From Saccharospirillum sp. (GTDB lineage Bacteria > Pseudomonadota > Gammaproteobacteria > Pseudomonadales > Natronospirillaceae): DNA of 64,000 bases. A program made the position numbers and the translations under genes. Positions 1 to 9,429 of the stretch are shown here, piece after piece. Each line of letters opens with the position of its first letter. Position 1 is the stretch's first letter. The notes beneath the pieces are model-generated. The model was not told the DNA's origin and searched no databases. It was given only the letters and a program-made list of their open reading frames with translations. The stretch is taken from NCBI GenBank assembly GCA_022565595.1, contig JAIUML010000015.1:1-64000 (forward strand). Direction: 5' to 3'.

Positions 1-398
1 CGCCGGGTATGACGGCAAACGAGATCATGCAGCGCGTCAGTGACTGCATTGAACTGGCCTGCCAGAAAGACTCGGCCTTTGCAGAAGAGCGCCCGGTGTT
101 GCGATTCCATGGTTTCAGGTCCGAAGGTCACCTGGTCGACCTGGGCAACCCGGGTATCGAGTTGCTGTCGCAATGCCATCACAGCCTGACCGGCGCCGAC
201 CCGGAACCCTACTGGTCGACAGCGACCACCGACCTGCGTGCCTTTCATTTTTACAACCGCACCGGTGGCACCTGTTATGGACCCGTTGCAAAGAATATTC
301 ACGGCGTCGATGAGTGCGTCAACATCGAATCCATTCGTCATGTGCTGAGAGCCTATGTGCTCTTTATCAGTCGCTGGTGCCAACTGGAGGCGTCATGA
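1..398 (+). CDS. M20-family deacylase/peptidase, C-terminal part
   Basis: The reading frame is open to the left edge of the window, so only about the last 130 residues are present. They resemble the C-terminal end of the M20 family (acetylornithine deacetylase / succinyl-diaminopimelate desuccinylase type): a segment with TATTDLRAFHFYNRTGG, then YGPVAKNIHGVDECVNIES, where the G-x-x-x-x-N-I-H-G-x-[DN]-E pattern carries the metal-binding histidine expected near the end of this family. The stop codon overlaps the start of the thiolase gene (ATGA), so the two are translationally coupled. Substrate is unknown. The thiolase, amino-acid importer and amidohydrolase downstream suggest an N-acylated amino acid or amine. 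Family assignment is good; specificity is inference. Confidence 0.75.
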   Translation, partial: PGMTANEIMQRVSDCIELACQKDSAFAEERPVLRFHGFRSEGHLVDLGNPGIELLSQCHHSLTGADPEPYWSTATTDLRAFHFYNRTGGTCYGPVAKNIHGVDECVNIESIRHVLRAYVLFISRWCQLEAS

Positions 399-1576
399 AC
401 CCCGTATATCTGACTCACTATCAGCGCACCGCCTTCAGCCGGGCTCATCCGAAAAAGGTCGGTGTTGATTCCCTGGCAGACTGGCCGGCGGATAGGCTCC
501 TCGCGCTGCTGATTGATCATAGCCTGGAGGTTTCGGGTATAGGGCCGGACCGCGTAGATGATTTGAGCCTGGGTTGTGCCCTGGCGGTAAAGGAACAATG
601 GAGTTTTGGTGGGCGCTACCCGCTGATGCAAAGTCGATTGGGTGACCAGGCCGCGACGAGAATGATCGATCAACAATGCGGCTCCAGCCTGGCGGCATTG
701 CGCTTTGGCATGATGACCATCGGTTGTGGTGCAGCCGATATTGCCCTTGCGGGTGGTTATGAGCAGATGACACGAGTGCCCATGGGGCCAGCCTTGTTCA
801 AGGAAGGCACCCTTGGCGTACCCACTATGCCAGAGCACAACGGGAAAACCTATGAGATGGGCGTTGCCTTGAATATGGGTCTGACTGCCGAGCGGTTGGC
901 AGAACAATCCGGCATCAGCCGAGCGCAAATGGATGCCTTTGCCTGTCGTTCGCACCAAAGAGCACACCAGGCTCAAAAGCAGGGTTTTTTCAAGAATGAG
1001 ATCTTGCCGGTAGCCGTTTCGGGCTCGGAGTCGTTTTCGCAGGATGCTTGCATCCGGCCCGACACTCAGCCAGACGCACTGGCACAGCTGCCTGCCGCTT
1101 TTAGTGAAAATGGTGATATCACCGCCGGAAATAGCTCACCTCTGACCAGCGGTGCTTCACTCGCCATGCTGATGTCTGAAGTCGCCCTGGAGGAGACGGG
1201 TGCAACACCCCTGGCACGAGTAGTGGCCTGTGCAGATAGAGGTACCAGACCGGAGTTGATGGGGCAGGGGGTTGTCCCTGCTGTCCAGCGGTTGTTGTTG
1301 AAAAGTGGTCTGACTGTTTCTGACATCGATCTTTGGGAGATCAATGAAGCCTTCAGCGTGGTGCCACTTTATGCCCAGCAAAGGCTTGGTATAGCCGATG
1401 ACAAACTGAATATACAGGGTGGTGCTCTGGCCCTGGGTCATCCATTGGGGGCAACGGGTGTTCGCCTGGCCGGAACCCTTGCGCGGTCGTTGCAAATAAC
1501 GCAAGGCCGATACGGTATTGCCGCTGCCTGCATTGGTGGCGGTCAGGGTATTGCTCTTTTGGTTGAGCGTGTTTAA
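395..1576 (+). CDS. Thiolase-family acetyl-CoA acyltransferase
   Basis: A 393-residue protein of normal thiolase length. The start at 395 is chosen because it overlaps the upstream stop (ATGA) and has a CTGGAGG ribosome site at 384-390; the frame also extends further upstream. All thiolase landmarks are visible: nucleophile Cys95 in QQCGSSLAAL, N317-E-A-F, the His349 loop GGALALGHPLGATG, and Cys379 in ACIGGGQG. Such enzymes cleave 3-ketoacyl-CoA with CoA or condense two acyl-CoA units. Position in a catabolic operon between a deacylase and an amino-acid importer suggests a degradative role, but the substrate cannot be read from sequence. Confidence 0.88.
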   Translation: MNPVYLTHYQRTAFSRAHPKKVGVDSLADWPADRLLALLIDHSLEVSGIGPDRVDDLSLGCALAVKEQWSFGGRYPLMQSRLGDQAATRMIDQQCGSSLAALRFGMMTIGCGAADIALAGGYEQMTRVPMGPALFKEGTLGVPTMPEHNGKTYEMGVALNMGLTAERLAEQSGISRAQMDAFACRSHQRAHQAQKQGFFKNEILPVAVSGSESFSQDACIRPDTQPDALAQLPAAFSENGDITAGNSSPLTSGASLAMLMSEVALEETGATPLARVVACADRGTRPELMGQGVVPAVQRLLLKSGLTVSDIDLWEINEAFSVVPLYAQQRLGIADDKLNIQGGALALGHPLGATGVRLAGTLARSLQITQGRYGIAAACIGGGQGIALLVERV

Positions 1577-1578
1577 GG

Positions 1579-1598
1579 CGTTCGGCTAACGCCGAATG
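1579..1598 (+). other. Short hairpin after the thiolase gene
   Basis: CGTTCGGC and GCCGAATG pair around a TAAC loop directly after the thiolase stop. There is no T-run, so this is at best a weak terminator or a processing/stability hairpin. A strong AGGAGG lies downstream at 1627-1632 without an obvious gene at the right spacing. Confidence 0.35.
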
Positions 1599-1770
1599 TC
1601 TGAAGTAAAAGAAAACAAGAAAAAACAGGAGGTGACCATAACAACAATAGATGGAATCAATAACGAGAACCTGGATTGACCATCGGATACGGTCATTCAT
1701 CAGTGTAAGAAGGCGCGATGCATCCAATAGTGCATTGCTTTATAAAAACAGTCTGAGCAGGAATAAGAAT

Positions 1771-2574
1771 ATGAAGACATTGACCAAGAAATTCTCTCAA
1801 TCTTTGGTGGCCGCAGCGGTGGTCATGAGTGCCGCTGCCATGGTGGCCATGCCAACCCAGGCACGTGATCTGCCTGAAATTCGCAACGACGTCTTTCAGG
1901 TAGCCAACTCCGGTGCTTACCCTCCCTTCAGTTATGTCGACACCCAGGGCAACCTGGTAGGTTTTGATGTCGACATCGCGGAAGCCCTGGCCGAAAAGAT
2001 GGGCGTTGAAGTCAACGTGCAGACCTCGCCCTGGAACGGCATCATCGCTGCCCTGGCCGGTGGTCGCTTTGATGCTTGCATTTGCAGCATGAGCATCACC
2101 GAAGAGCGTCAGCGTGCGGTCGACTTTACCGACTCCTACTACAGCGCCGGCCTGTCGGTTTGGGTGCAAAGCGACAACGATGAGATCAATAGCATCGACG
2201 ACTTCGCTGGCAAACGCATCGGTTCGACTCTCGGTGAAACCGGTAACCAGTGGGCCGTTGAAAACGGTCAAGGTAAATGGCGTAACCAGACGTTCCAGGG
2301 CTTGCCCGACATGATGAATGCCCTGACCACTGGCCGCGTTGATGCCATGATTGCAGATGACGTACCGGTACTGGTTGCCATGCAGGAAAATGCACCCGCC
2401 ATAAAAATGGTTGACGTCGGAGAACTGCCACGCTGGCCCGCTGCCATTTCCATCCAGAAGAACAAGCCTGAATTGCTTGCAGCCTTGAATACCGCACTGG
2501 CGGAAATCAAGGAAGACGGTACTTACCAGGCCATTGTTGATAAGTGGATTGGTGAAGGTGCCAATATTGAGTGA
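1771..2574 (+). CDS. Polar amino-acid ABC importer, substrate-binding protein
   Basis: A 267-residue periplasmic binding protein of family 3. The start at 1771 gives a clean Sec signal peptide (MKTLTKKFSQ..., cleavage likely after the A-x-A-like PTQA at residue 31) and has AGGA eight bases upstream; a 40-codon longer frame from 1651 has no signal-like start. The mature part shows the family features: SGAYPPFSYVDTQGNLVGFDVDIA, then GRFDACICSMSITEERQRAVDFTDSYY. It delivers an amino acid or related compound to the permeases encoded just downstream. Ligand is unknown; the arginine/ornithine/histidine-type group is the nearest general match. Confidence 0.9.
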   Translation: MKTLTKKFSQSLVAAAVVMSAAAMVAMPTQARDLPEIRNDVFQVANSGAYPPFSYVDTQGNLVGFDVDIAEALAEKMGVEVNVQTSPWNGIIAALAGGRFDACICSMSITEERQRAVDFTDSYYSAGLSVWVQSDNDEINSIDDFAGKRIGSTLGETGNQWAVENGQGKWRNQTFQGLPDMMNALTTGRVDAMIADDVPVLVAMQENAPAIKMVDVGELPRWPAAISIQKNKPELLAALNTALAEIKEDGTYQAIVDKWIGEGANIE

Positions 2575-2639
2575 GGGTGGTTTTTAATTGGGCTCCCTCG
2601 CCTTGACCCCCTCATCTTAACCAGGGCCCCTTAGCCAGG

Positions 2640-2690
2640 GCCCCCTCACCCTAACCCTCTCCCCAGGGAGAGGGACGGGGTGAGGGGCTG
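2640..2690. repeat. GC-rich boxC-like palindromic repeat
   Basis: CCCCTCACCC and CCCTCTCCC are followed by GGGAGAGGG and GGGGTGAGGGG, so the two halves form a long imperfect hairpin. Sequences of this kind (CCCTCACCCTAACCCTCTCC...) are scattered in many proteobacterial genomes and resemble the boxC/REP class. It lies in the 159-bp gap between the binding-protein gene and the first permease gene, the usual place for an mRNA-stabilising or attenuating hairpin that keeps binding-protein expression above permease expression. Confidence 0.7.
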
Positions 2691-2733
2691 GGGGGTGGTG
2701 AGGGAAAACAACAACAGCAACCAGGGCAAAGCC

Positions 2734-3390
2734 ATGGATTTCAATTTGATGGTCGAAGTCACTCCTCTGTTGATCAGAGCAGCCTGGGTGACGATCGATA
2801 TTTCCTCCCGTGCAATCTTCTTTGGATTCTTTGTTGCCTGTGGGCTGGTGTTCCTGCAGACTTTTCGCTTCGGGCCCATTCGATGGTTTGCCCGTGGCTA
2901 TATCAGCGTAATCCGTGGGACACCCTATTTCGTGCAACTCTTGCTGGTGTTTTACGGTGGGCCGAGTATCGGTTTGCGGTTGGACCCCCTGACCTGCGGC
3001 GTCGTCGTCGGTGCCTTCAATATTGGTGCCTACATGAGCGAAGCCATTCGTGGCTCTATTGAGTCTGTCGATAAAGGTCAAAGCGAAGCAGCACGTTCTC
3101 TGGGCTTTGGCAAGATACGAACCATGGGTTACATCGTGTTGCCACAGGCCGCGAGCCTGATGATTCGTTCCGTGGGTGTGCTGGCCATTGTGTTGGTCAA
3201 GAACTCCTCACTGGTGTCCATAATCTCCGTGGTTGAGCTCACCTATCAGGCACAGCGTTTGATCGGTTCGACCTACAAACCCCTGGAAATATTTACCATC
3301 AGCGCACTGATGTACATCATCATCGTTTATGCGGTGATGGGCATCATCGAGCTGGCTTATCGTCGTGCCACTCGATACACCACCCAATAG
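2734..3390 (+). CDS. Polar amino-acid ABC importer, permease 1
   Basis: A 218-residue inner-membrane protein of the HisM/HisQ type. The start at 2734 (MDFNLMVEV) is chosen over an upstream start lying inside the palindromic repeat. Several hydrophobic segments and the cytoplasmic EAA loop (EAARSLGFGKIRTMGYIVLP) that docks on the ATPase are visible. It forms a heterodimer with the next gene product. The binding protein lies upstream and the ATPase two genes downstream, in one operon. Confidence 0.9.
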   Translation: MDFNLMVEVTPLLIRAAWVTIDISSRAIFFGFFVACGLVFLQTFRFGPIRWFARGYISVIRGTPYFVQLLLVFYGGPSIGLRLDPLTCGVVVGAFNIGAYMSEAIRGSIESVDKGQSEAARSLGFGKIRTMGYIVLPQAASLMIRSVGVLAIVLVKNSSLVSIISVVELTYQAQRLIGSTYKPLEIFTISALMYIIIVYAVMGIIELAYRRATRYTTQ

Positions 3391-3402
3391 GAGGTCGCAT
3401 CC

Positions 3403-4056
3403 ATGGAATTTGATTTTACTCCCGTTGTTACCTACTTCCCGACCTTGCTGAAGGGTGTGGGCGTGGGCACACTGGTTGCCATAGTGGTGGCGTTCATGTC
3501 CATCGTAGGAGGCCTGATCGTCGCGGTGATCTCCATCTATACCAACAAGGTTGTGAGCTGGCCATTACGTTTCTTTATTTGGCTGTTCATGACCACGCCG
3601 TTGTTGTTGCAACTCTACTTTTTATACTTTGGTTTGGGTGAGTGGATTCTGATACCGGCCATCGTTGTTGGCATATTGGGGTTGGGTTTTCACTACATGG
3701 CCTACAATGCCGATATTTTCATCGCCACCATCAAGTCGGTGTCAAATGGCCAGTACGAGGCGTCTCGGTCACTGGGCTTTGGGCACTGGAATACCATTCT
3801 CTACATCATTGTTCCTCAAGCCTTTATTCGCTCAATCCCTCAGTTGGGTAACAACATGATTCTGATGGTGAAGGATACCTCGGTGTTGTCCGCCATTGGT
3901 GTGGCTGAATTGGTTTATGCCTCTCAGTACGCGATCAGCGTGTCTTTCCGGCCGTTCGAGTTCTTTATTGTTATCGCCATAATGTATTACGTGATCAACA
4001 TCCTGATGGAACTGGGGCAGGCCTGGCTGGAACGGCAGACAGCCTATCGTCGCTGA
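3403..4056 (+). CDS. Polar amino-acid ABC importer, permease 2
   Basis: A 217-residue inner-membrane permease, partner of the preceding gene and separated from it by 12 bases, with AGGAGG directly upstream of the ATG. It has an EAA loop (EASRSLGFGHWNTILYIIVP) and several membrane spans. With permease 1 it would form the translocation channel. Length and motifs are typical of the polar amino-acid transporter group. Confidence 0.9.
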   Translation: MEFDFTPVVTYFPTLLKGVGVGTLVAIVVAFMSIVGGLIVAVISIYTNKVVSWPLRFFIWLFMTTPLLLQLYFLYFGLGEWILIPAIVVGILGLGFHYMAYNADIFIATIKSVSNGQYEASRSLGFGHWNTILYIIVPQAFIRSIPQLGNNMILMVKDTSVLSAIGVAELVYASQYAISVSFRPFEFFIVIAIMYYVINILMELGQAWLERQTAYRR

Positions 4057-4094
4057 ACTGACTCTTTAAAAGAATACAATACTGGAGCTTTAGT

Positions 4095-4880
4095 ATGAGC
4101 ACAGAAAAACAAACCGACACACCCATGGTCGAAGTGCGCAATGTGCACAAGCGTTTTGGTGATCTGGAAGTCTTGAAAGGCATCAACCTGACGGTCAATC
4201 GCGGCAAGATCATCTCCATTATTGGGCCATCTGGTTCGGGCAAAAGCACTTTGTTGCGATCGGTAAATCACCTGGAAGTCATCGACGAAGGCGCTATTCT
4301 GCTGGATGGTGTTCAGGTCAATCGACCTGATATGAAAGGCCTGGCCTTTGAACGGCACATCAATAATATTCGGCAGAATATGGGTATGGTGTTTCAACAC
4401 TTCAATCTCTTCCCGCACCTGTCGACCATCGACAATGTGACTCTGGCACCACGCAAACTCAAAGGCATGGACAAAAAAACGGCTCGTGACCTCGGCATGG
4501 AGCAACTGGAACGCGTTGGACTTGCCGAGAAAGCCGATGTATTTCCGAATTGGCTATCGGGCGGGCAAAAGCAGCGTGTGGCGATTGCCCGAGCACTGGC
4601 GATGAAACCCAAGGTCATGTTGTTCGACGAAGCGACCTCGGCGTTGGATCCGGAGCTGGTCGAAGAAGTCAACCGGGTGATGCGTAGCCTTGCCGATGAA
4701 CATATGACCATGTTGATCGTGACGCACGAGATGGGTTTCGCGCGAGACGTTTCCGACTGGGCCCTATTCATGGATGGCGGTGTCGTAGTCGAAGAGTGTA
4801 CCCCGGATAAACTCTTCAGTAATCCGGATCAGGAACGTACTCGCAATTTCCTGCAAAAACACCTTGGCAATAACCACTAG
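4095..4880 (+). CDS. Polar amino-acid ABC importer, ATP-binding protein
   Basis: A 261-residue ATPase of the GlnQ/HisP type. Visible motifs in order: Walker [10 protein letters not shown]-loop [11 protein letters not shown], signature LSGGQKQR, Walker [13 protein letters not shown], and H-loop VTHEMGF. All catalytic residues are intact. It energises the two permeases encoded directly upstream. The start at 4095 has CTGGAG upstream. The next gene begins about 10 bases after the stop, so the amidohydrolase is probably co-transcribed with the importer. Confidence 0.93.
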   Translation: MSTEKQTDTPMVEVRNVHKRFGDLEVLKGINLTVNRGKIISIIGPSGSGKSTLLRSVNHLEVIDEGAILLDGVQVNRPDMKGLAFERHINNIRQNMGMVFQHFNLFPHLSTIDNVTLAPRKLKGMDKKTARDLGMEQLERVGLAEKADVFPNWLSGGQKQRVAIARALAMKPKVMLFDEATSALDPELVEEVNRVMRSLADEHMTMLIVTHEMGFARDVSDWALFMDGGVVVEECTPDKLFSNPDQERTRNFLQKHLGNNH

Positions 4881-4890
4881 GCGGTGCATC

Positions 4891-5928
4891 TTGAAATGTT
4901 TTTACCATGAAGCGCAAAACGACCACGCACCCAGGCATTTTTTTCTGCGTGGGCAGCCAGCTCCTTCGCCAGAGCAGCCTGTGCGTGCCGAGCGCCTGAA
5001 GGCGGCCATAGACGCAACAGGCGTCAGCCTGACGCTATTGCCAGCCCTGGCCGAAGATGCGCTACTGCACGCCAGACTGGCGCGGGTACATTCACAGCGT
5101 TATCTCAGCTTCCTCGAAACGGTGGTAGAGCGCTGGCGAGCCTTGCCTAATGCTTCAGAAGTGGTGGCACCCAACGTACACCCCTGTGGCCATGCCAGCT
5201 TCTACCCGCGCCACATCATTGGCCAGACAGGCTGGCACATGCACGACATGGCTTGTCCGATGGAAGAGGGCAGCTACAGGGGTATAATCGCCAGCGCAAC
5301 AACGGCCCAGGCAGCGGCCGAGGCCGTGCTGCAAGGCGAGCCTGTGAGCTACGCTTTATGCCGGCCGCCAGGGCACCATGCAGGGCCAGAGCGAGGTGGT
5401 GGCTTCTGTTTTCTGAATAATTCGGCATTGGCCGCAACGGTGTTGCGTGAACGTTACGAGCGCGTTGCCATCGTCGATGTCGACCTCCACCATGGCAATG
5501 GCACCCAGGACATCTTCTGGAATCGAAACGATGTCTGGACCGGCTCTGTGCACGTTGACCCGGCGGACTTTTATCCCTTTTACTGGGGTGCAGCAGACGA
5601 AATTGGAGAAGGCGATGGCAAAGGTTTCAACCGGAATGTGCCGCTGCCTTTGGGAGCCAGCGGAATAGAATTTCTGCAGGCGCTGTCCAGGCTATTGTCG
5701 GCTCTGGCGGAGTTCAAGCCCCAGGCCATTGTCATCGCACTAGGGCTCGACGCTCACAAGGACGATCCTCTGGCCGGGATGACCCTGGAGACCGAAGACT
5801 TTTACCGAATCGGCCAACGCCTGGCTCAGGTCAAGGGCCCGAAAGTGATCGTGCAGGAAGGAGGCTATCCTACCGACAGCCTCGGTGATAATCTTGCTGC
5901 CTTTTTGCAGGGCTTTCGGCGTGGTTAA
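4891..5928 (+). CDS. Histone-deacetylase-family amidohydrolase (acetylpolyamine amidohydrolase-like)
   Basis: A 345-residue zinc amidohydrolase of the arginase/deacetylase fold. The likely start is a TTG at 4891, giving the family N-terminus (start)-K-C-F-Y-H-E; an in-frame TTG at 4864 would overlap the ATPase gene. Catalytic motifs are intact: RPPGHHAGPERGGGFCFLNN with the tandem histidines, the zinc ligands in VDVDLHHGNGTQ and GLDAHKDDPLAG, and the tyrosine in QEGGYPTDSLG. Bacterial members of this length remove acetyl groups from acetylated polyamines or other N-acyl amines. Co-location with an amino-acid importer and RidA fits catabolism of an imported N-acetylated amine. Family is secure; substrate is inference. 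Confidence 0.85.
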   Translation: MKCFYHEAQNDHAPRHFFLRGQPAPSPEQPVRAERLKAAIDATGVSLTLLPALAEDALLHARLARVHSQRYLSFLETVVERWRALPNASEVVAPNVHPCGHASFYPRHIIGQTGWHMHDMACPMEEGSYRGIIASATTAQAAAEAVLQGEPVSYALCRPPGHHAGPERGGGFCFLNNSALAATVLRERYERVAIVDVDLHHGNGTQDIFWNRNDVWTGSVHVDPADFYPFYWGAADEIGEGDGKGFNRNVPLPLGASGIEFLQALSRLLSALAEFKPQAIVIALGLDAHKDDPLAGMTLETEDFYRIGQRLAQVKGPKVIVQEGGYPTDSLGDNLAAFLQGFRRG

Positions 5929-6019
5929 AGGGGTCATGCTTGTTGCCAGAACCCTTGCCCACGGTGGCATCCGGTAGAAATACACTTCACCCTCATTCCC
6001 AACCAATAGAGAGTAAAAA

Positions 6020-6373
6020 ATGAGCGACCGTTATATCGACAGTAACCACCGTATGAGTCAGGCCGTTATACATGGCAACACGGTTTATCTGGCTGGCCAG
6101 GTAGCGCCGGACGCCAGTGCCGGAATGCGTGGGCAGACTGAGCAGATTCTGCAAGGCATTGACCAACTGCTGGCTCAAGCCGGTACCGACAAGTCACACA
6201 TTCTGTCGGCGACCATCTGGGTGACCGACATGGCCGAATTCAGTGAAATGAATGCTGCCTGGGATGCCTGGGTTGTACCAGGGCGCACCCCGGCCCGGGC
6301 CTGTGTCACTGGCAATCTGGCCAAGCCGGAATGGAAGGTCGAGATTATGGTGATTGCCGCCCTTCCCGCCTGA
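6020..6373 (+). CDS. RidA-family enamine/imine deaminase
   Basis: A 117-residue protein of the RidA (YjgF/YER057c/UK114) family. Seen: GNTVYLAGQVAPD near the start, the middle helix GQTEQILQGIDQLLAQAG, and WVVPGRTPARACVTGNLAKPEWKVEIMVIA with the conserved arginine of the active site. RidA proteins hydrolyse reactive enamine/imine intermediates made by PLP enzymes, and members of this subgroup often sit in amino-acid catabolic operons. AGAGAG precedes the start. It fits as the last gene of the upstream catabolic cluster, though it may have its own promoter in the 91-base gap. Confidence 0.88.
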   Translation: MSDRYIDSNHRMSQAVIHGNTVYLAGQVAPDASAGMRGQTEQILQGIDQLLAQAGTDKSHILSATIWVTDMAEFSEMNAAWDAWVVPGRTPARACVTGNLAKPEWKVEIMVIAALPA

Positions 6374-6419
6374 TTTTTTAGTCGTCTGGTGCCGAGCTGT
6401 CATGTCCTCGTTGAGGGTT

Positions 6420-8480
6420 TTACGACGGTGATGCTGGCTCGGTAATAAAGCGCTCTACGGAGCCTTCCAGTTCGTTGGCCAACACGCCCAGTTGTTGGCT
6501 GTATTCCGAGGCCGTAACGGCGTTACTGCTGCTCTCCTTGATGATGTCCGCTATAAGTACCAGACGATGGCTTATGTCTTCGGCCGTCGTTCCCTGTTCC
6601 TGGGCGGTTTGTGCTATGCCGCTGTTCAGGTCGTTTATTTCCAGTATACGATTGCGAAAACTGCCGATGGATTGCACCGCCTGCAATGAGCAGGCATGGG
6701 AGGATTCTACAGCCGAGCGGTTGTCTTCCATTGTTGAAGACAAGCTCGAATAGGCTCGAATCAGGCTCTCTACAGTGTTGCGGATCTCCGACGTCGATGC
6801 CGCTGTGCGACTGGCGAGCAGACGCACCTCATCGGCGACTACGGCAAAGCCTCGCCCCTGATCCCCGGCTCGTGCTGCCTCGATGGCCGCATTCAAGGCA
6901 AGCAGATTGGTTTGTTCGGCAATGGACTCGATGGTACTCGATACGGTTTCTATGCCTTTCATTTCATCGGTCAGATGCGTCATTCGTTCTACTGTGCTGT
7001 GAATGCTTTCTTTCAAAGCATTTAATGCGCTCAGGTTGCGATCGATGTCCTCGTTGGTCTGCTCAATTTCCACGGTCGATTGCTCTGTCAGCTTCATGCC
7101 TTGTTGCGCGATGGTCGCCACTTCCTTAACGGTAGCGCTCATTTCTACCATCGAAGTCGAAATGGAATCCACCTCTCGGCTTTGTTCGATTGATCGTGAT
7201 TTCAGTGTGTCGCTTAACTGCTCATTGTCCATGGCAGTGCGTTGCACGAGCTCGGCTTTACCCTTGATCTCTCGTACCATGTCGCCGAGTTGTTGTCTCG
7301 TTTGCTCAACGGCCAGCGTCAGTTCCCCGATCTCATCTTGAGAGTGATGGTCGATTGCCTCGGTGAGGTTACCTCTTGCTAAGGCACCCAGAATGGTTTT
7401 TAGCGTGAGAAGTGGCTTACCGAGAGACTTCAGCAGCAGGAGTAACACCGATATGGATACTGCCAGAGTGCAGAACAAGGCAATGAGAATGTAGCGACCG
7501 GTTTGACTCAACTGGCCCTGTATGTCAGCCTGGGTCTGGGCATTGTACTGCGTCGACCATTGATTCAAGGTACGGATGGGTCTTGAAGCTGCGCTCTGTT
7601 GCTCAAAGAAAAGTGTCAGGTTTTGTTCGTAGGCACTTTGCAGTGCCAATATTTCTTCACGCAGCAAGATAAGGCCGGGTGATGAATCTGTCCCCAGGCT
7701 GATCTCCATTAGCTGATTCGTATAGCCCTCGGTGCTTTGCATAAAGGCTCTGGACTCGGGATAGCTCATGGCCAGTGAGGTAAAAGCAAAAAATTGGGTT
7801 TGATGCGATTGCTGCCACAGATTAAACCGGTCGATCAACACAGACAGGCTTTCGGCATCCTGTGCCAATGCAATGTCCTTGATGGTCATGATACCTTGCA
7901 GAAAGGACGCATAGAACTCATTGGCGGTGGCCAGAGAATAGTCGTCATCCAGACTGAACAGCAACGTTTCGAACTCAGGGCTGAATTGGCGCTCAATGTT
8001 GTCTGTGTCACGAATCAGTGCGTAAAAGGCCTGGCGTTGTTCAATGCTGTTCTTGTGCAGCCCAAGGGTGTTGTCTATTACAGACGCCAGAGACTGGTTC
8101 AAATCGGATATTCGCTCGATGGAATCAACAGCCGACTCAGCCTGAGACAAGGGGGCCACCAGGGCAGATGACTCCTCTAGCAGGCCCCCCAGCGCTGCCT
8201 GTCGATCTCTAAGGTTGGATTCCAGAGGGCTAATGGACTCGTGGTCCTGTTGAGCGAGTATTTGCTGGAAATCACCAGCAATTTGCACCAGCAGCAGTTC
8301 GATCTGTTGTGATGAAGTCAAAACAGGTGTTGTATGGTTGGTGAGTATATAAACTCTCTCGGCTGTACTATTGCCATTGCGGATGCTATTCAATGCTGCT
8401 AACAGCACAACGAGGAAAATGGCGCTGAAGCCAACCACTAACCGCATTAAAATTGAATGAAATGGCTTAACCTTGTGCAT
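6420..8480 (-). CDS. Methyl-accepting chemotaxis protein
   Basis: A 686-residue membrane chemoreceptor. Start taken at ATG 8480 with a GGAG/GGA-rich leader; a GTG nine codons upstream is the alternative. Order of parts: N-terminal membrane span (about residues 10-31), a large periplasmic sensor of about 300 residues, a second span ([20 protein letters not shown]), a HAMP segment, and the cytoplasmic signalling rod. The highly conserved tip is intact ([20 protein letters not shown], then [13 protein letters not shown]). The sensor domain is long and helical-looking, and its ligand is unknown. It lies downstream of a periplasmic binding protein gene on the same strand, separated by 53 bases, so a binding protein-receptor partnership is possible. 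Confidence 0.92.
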   Translation of the reverse strand: MHKVKPFHSILMRLVVGFSAIFLVVLLAALNSIRNGNSTAERVYILTNHTTPVLTSSQQIELLLVQIAGDFQQILAQQDHESISPLESNLRDRQAALGGLLEESSALVAPLSQAESAVDSIERISDLNQSLASVIDNTLGLHKNSIEQRQAFYALIRDTDNIERQFSPEFETLLFSLDDDYSLATANEFYASFLQGIMTIKDIALAQDAESLSVLIDRFNLWQQSHQTQFFAFTSLAMSYPESRAFMQSTEGYTNQLMEISLGTDSSPGLILLREEILALQSAYEQNLTLFFEQQSAASRPIRTLNQWSTQYNAQTQADIQGQLSQTGRYILIALFCTLAVSISVLLLLLKSLGKPLLTLKTILGALARGNLTEAIDHHSQDEIGELTLAVEQTRQQLGDMVREIKGKAELVQRTAMDNEQLSDTLKSRSIEQSREVDSISTSMVEMSATVKEVATIAQQGMKLTEQSTVEIEQTNEDIDRNLSALNALKESIHSTVERMTHLTDEMKGIETVSSTIESIAEQTNLLALNAAIEAARAGDQGRGFAVVADEVRLLASRTAASTSEIRNTVESLIRAYSSLSSTMEDNRSAVESSHACSLQAVQSIGSFRNRILEINDLNSGIAQTAQEQGTTAEDISHRLVLIADIIKESSSNAVTASEYSQQLGVLANELEGSVERFITEPASPS

Positions 8481-8533
8481 GGTTCCAATCTCCAATGTGC
8501 GAGCCACAATCGGCTACGCTGTTCTTCATGCAA

Positions 8534-9325
8534 TCATTGACCTGATGAGCTGAGTTTGTTAATGGCCGTTGCTTTGCTCCATTGAATACTGTCCCAGATG
8601 CAATGCGCAATGGCGCGATGACGGCTATAAAAGTCTTCCGAAAAGGCGATGTAAAAGGGTGTGGCAGGAAAGGTGAAACTGGAGGCCTGAATACGCTGCT
8701 CGCTATCCAACCTGGCGATCACATTTTCAAATTGAGCTTCATTTACAAGGAGGTAGTCCAGCCTCTCACGCAACAACATCAAAACCAGACTCTCGGGCGC
8801 ATTTCCTTCGAAGGTATTCAGGTTCAGACTGTTGGCCAGTCTGCGAGAGTGATTGTCTCGCTCTATACCAACCTGCCCTTCCAGGGTGTCGACGTCGCTA
8901 TGAGCTATGGATGACAAGCTGTACAGGCGATAAGAGTTGTAGAGTATGGCCCGACTAACATCCAGGACGGAATGCAGCCTGGGGAACTGATTGGTTGCCT
9001 GCTCAGTGTAGTCTGGAACAGTAATAATTCCGTCAACATGGCCGTGCTGAACCGAGTGAAGCATTCTGGCCCAGGGTACGTAGAAAACATCGATCACCAA
9101 CCCACATTGGTTTGATGCCGCCTCAAGGATGACGGACAACTGCTGTCGATTGGTGTTGGCGTCCTCATGAAAAGCACTGGCAATTGTAAGGCGCATGTAT
9201 TCCACATTCGCAATGGCATGGATTGCGCTAGTAATCAACGCCGCAGTGACCAGCGATTTCAACAGTCCAGCAAGTGAGGGCCTGTTCAGTGCCGCATTTT
9301 GATGTTGTTCGGAGTGGTCGTTCAT
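8534..9325 (-). CDS. Periplasmic solute-binding protein (family 3-like)
   Basis: A 263-residue exported protein. Start chosen at 9325 because GGGAGG lies about ten bases upstream; an ATG at 9352 is the alternative. A hydrophobic segment near residues 24-42 could be a signal peptide or anchor. The body resembles amino-acid-type binding proteins: MRLTIASAFHEDANTNR, then a lobe with VFYVPWARMLHSVQHGHVDGI, and SRAILYNSYRLY. There are no transporter genes of the matching type next to it. It sits between a sugar-binding protein and a chemoreceptor gene, so a sensory rather than transport role is plausible. This is inference. Confidence 0.65.
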   Translation of the reverse strand: MNDHSEQHQNAALNRPSLAGLLKSLVTAALITSAIHAIANVEYMRLTIASAFHEDANTNRQQLSVILEAASNQCGLVIDVFYVPWARMLHSVQHGHVDGIITVPDYTEQATNQFPRLHSVLDVSRAILYNSYRLYSLSSIAHSDVDTLEGQVGIERDNHSRRLANSLNLNTFEGNAPESLVLMLLRERLDYLLVNEAQFENVIARLDSEQRIQASSFTFPATPFYIAFSEDFYSRHRAIAHCIWDSIQWSKATAINKLSSSGQ

Positions 9326-9373
9326 GAGACCCTGCCTCCCAAGGCAATCCATCAGAGATTGCTTTAAATAGAG

Positions 9374-9409
9374 CGCTCGATGAACTGTCTGTATGGCCTC
9401 TATCGAGCG
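9374..9409 (-). terminator. Possible weak terminator hairpin
   Basis: CGCTCGAT (9374-9381) pairs with ATCGAGCG (9402-9409). On the minus-strand transcript the hairpin follows the second sugar-binding-protein gene and is trailed by only a short, interrupted T-run, so partial termination is the most that can be proposed. Confidence 0.4.
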
Positions 9410-9429
9410 TCAAAAGATAAGGCCATAGG

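Noticed and set aside
1632-1679. Possible leader peptide starting at a GTG within AGGAGGTG
   Set aside because: Sixteen codons with no repeated or regulatory codons and no attenuator structure; the strong ribosome-site-like sequence remains unexplained.
2617-3081. 154-codon minus-strand frame across the palindromic repeat and permease 1
   Set aside because: It is a shadow of the permease gene plus the GC-rich repeat.
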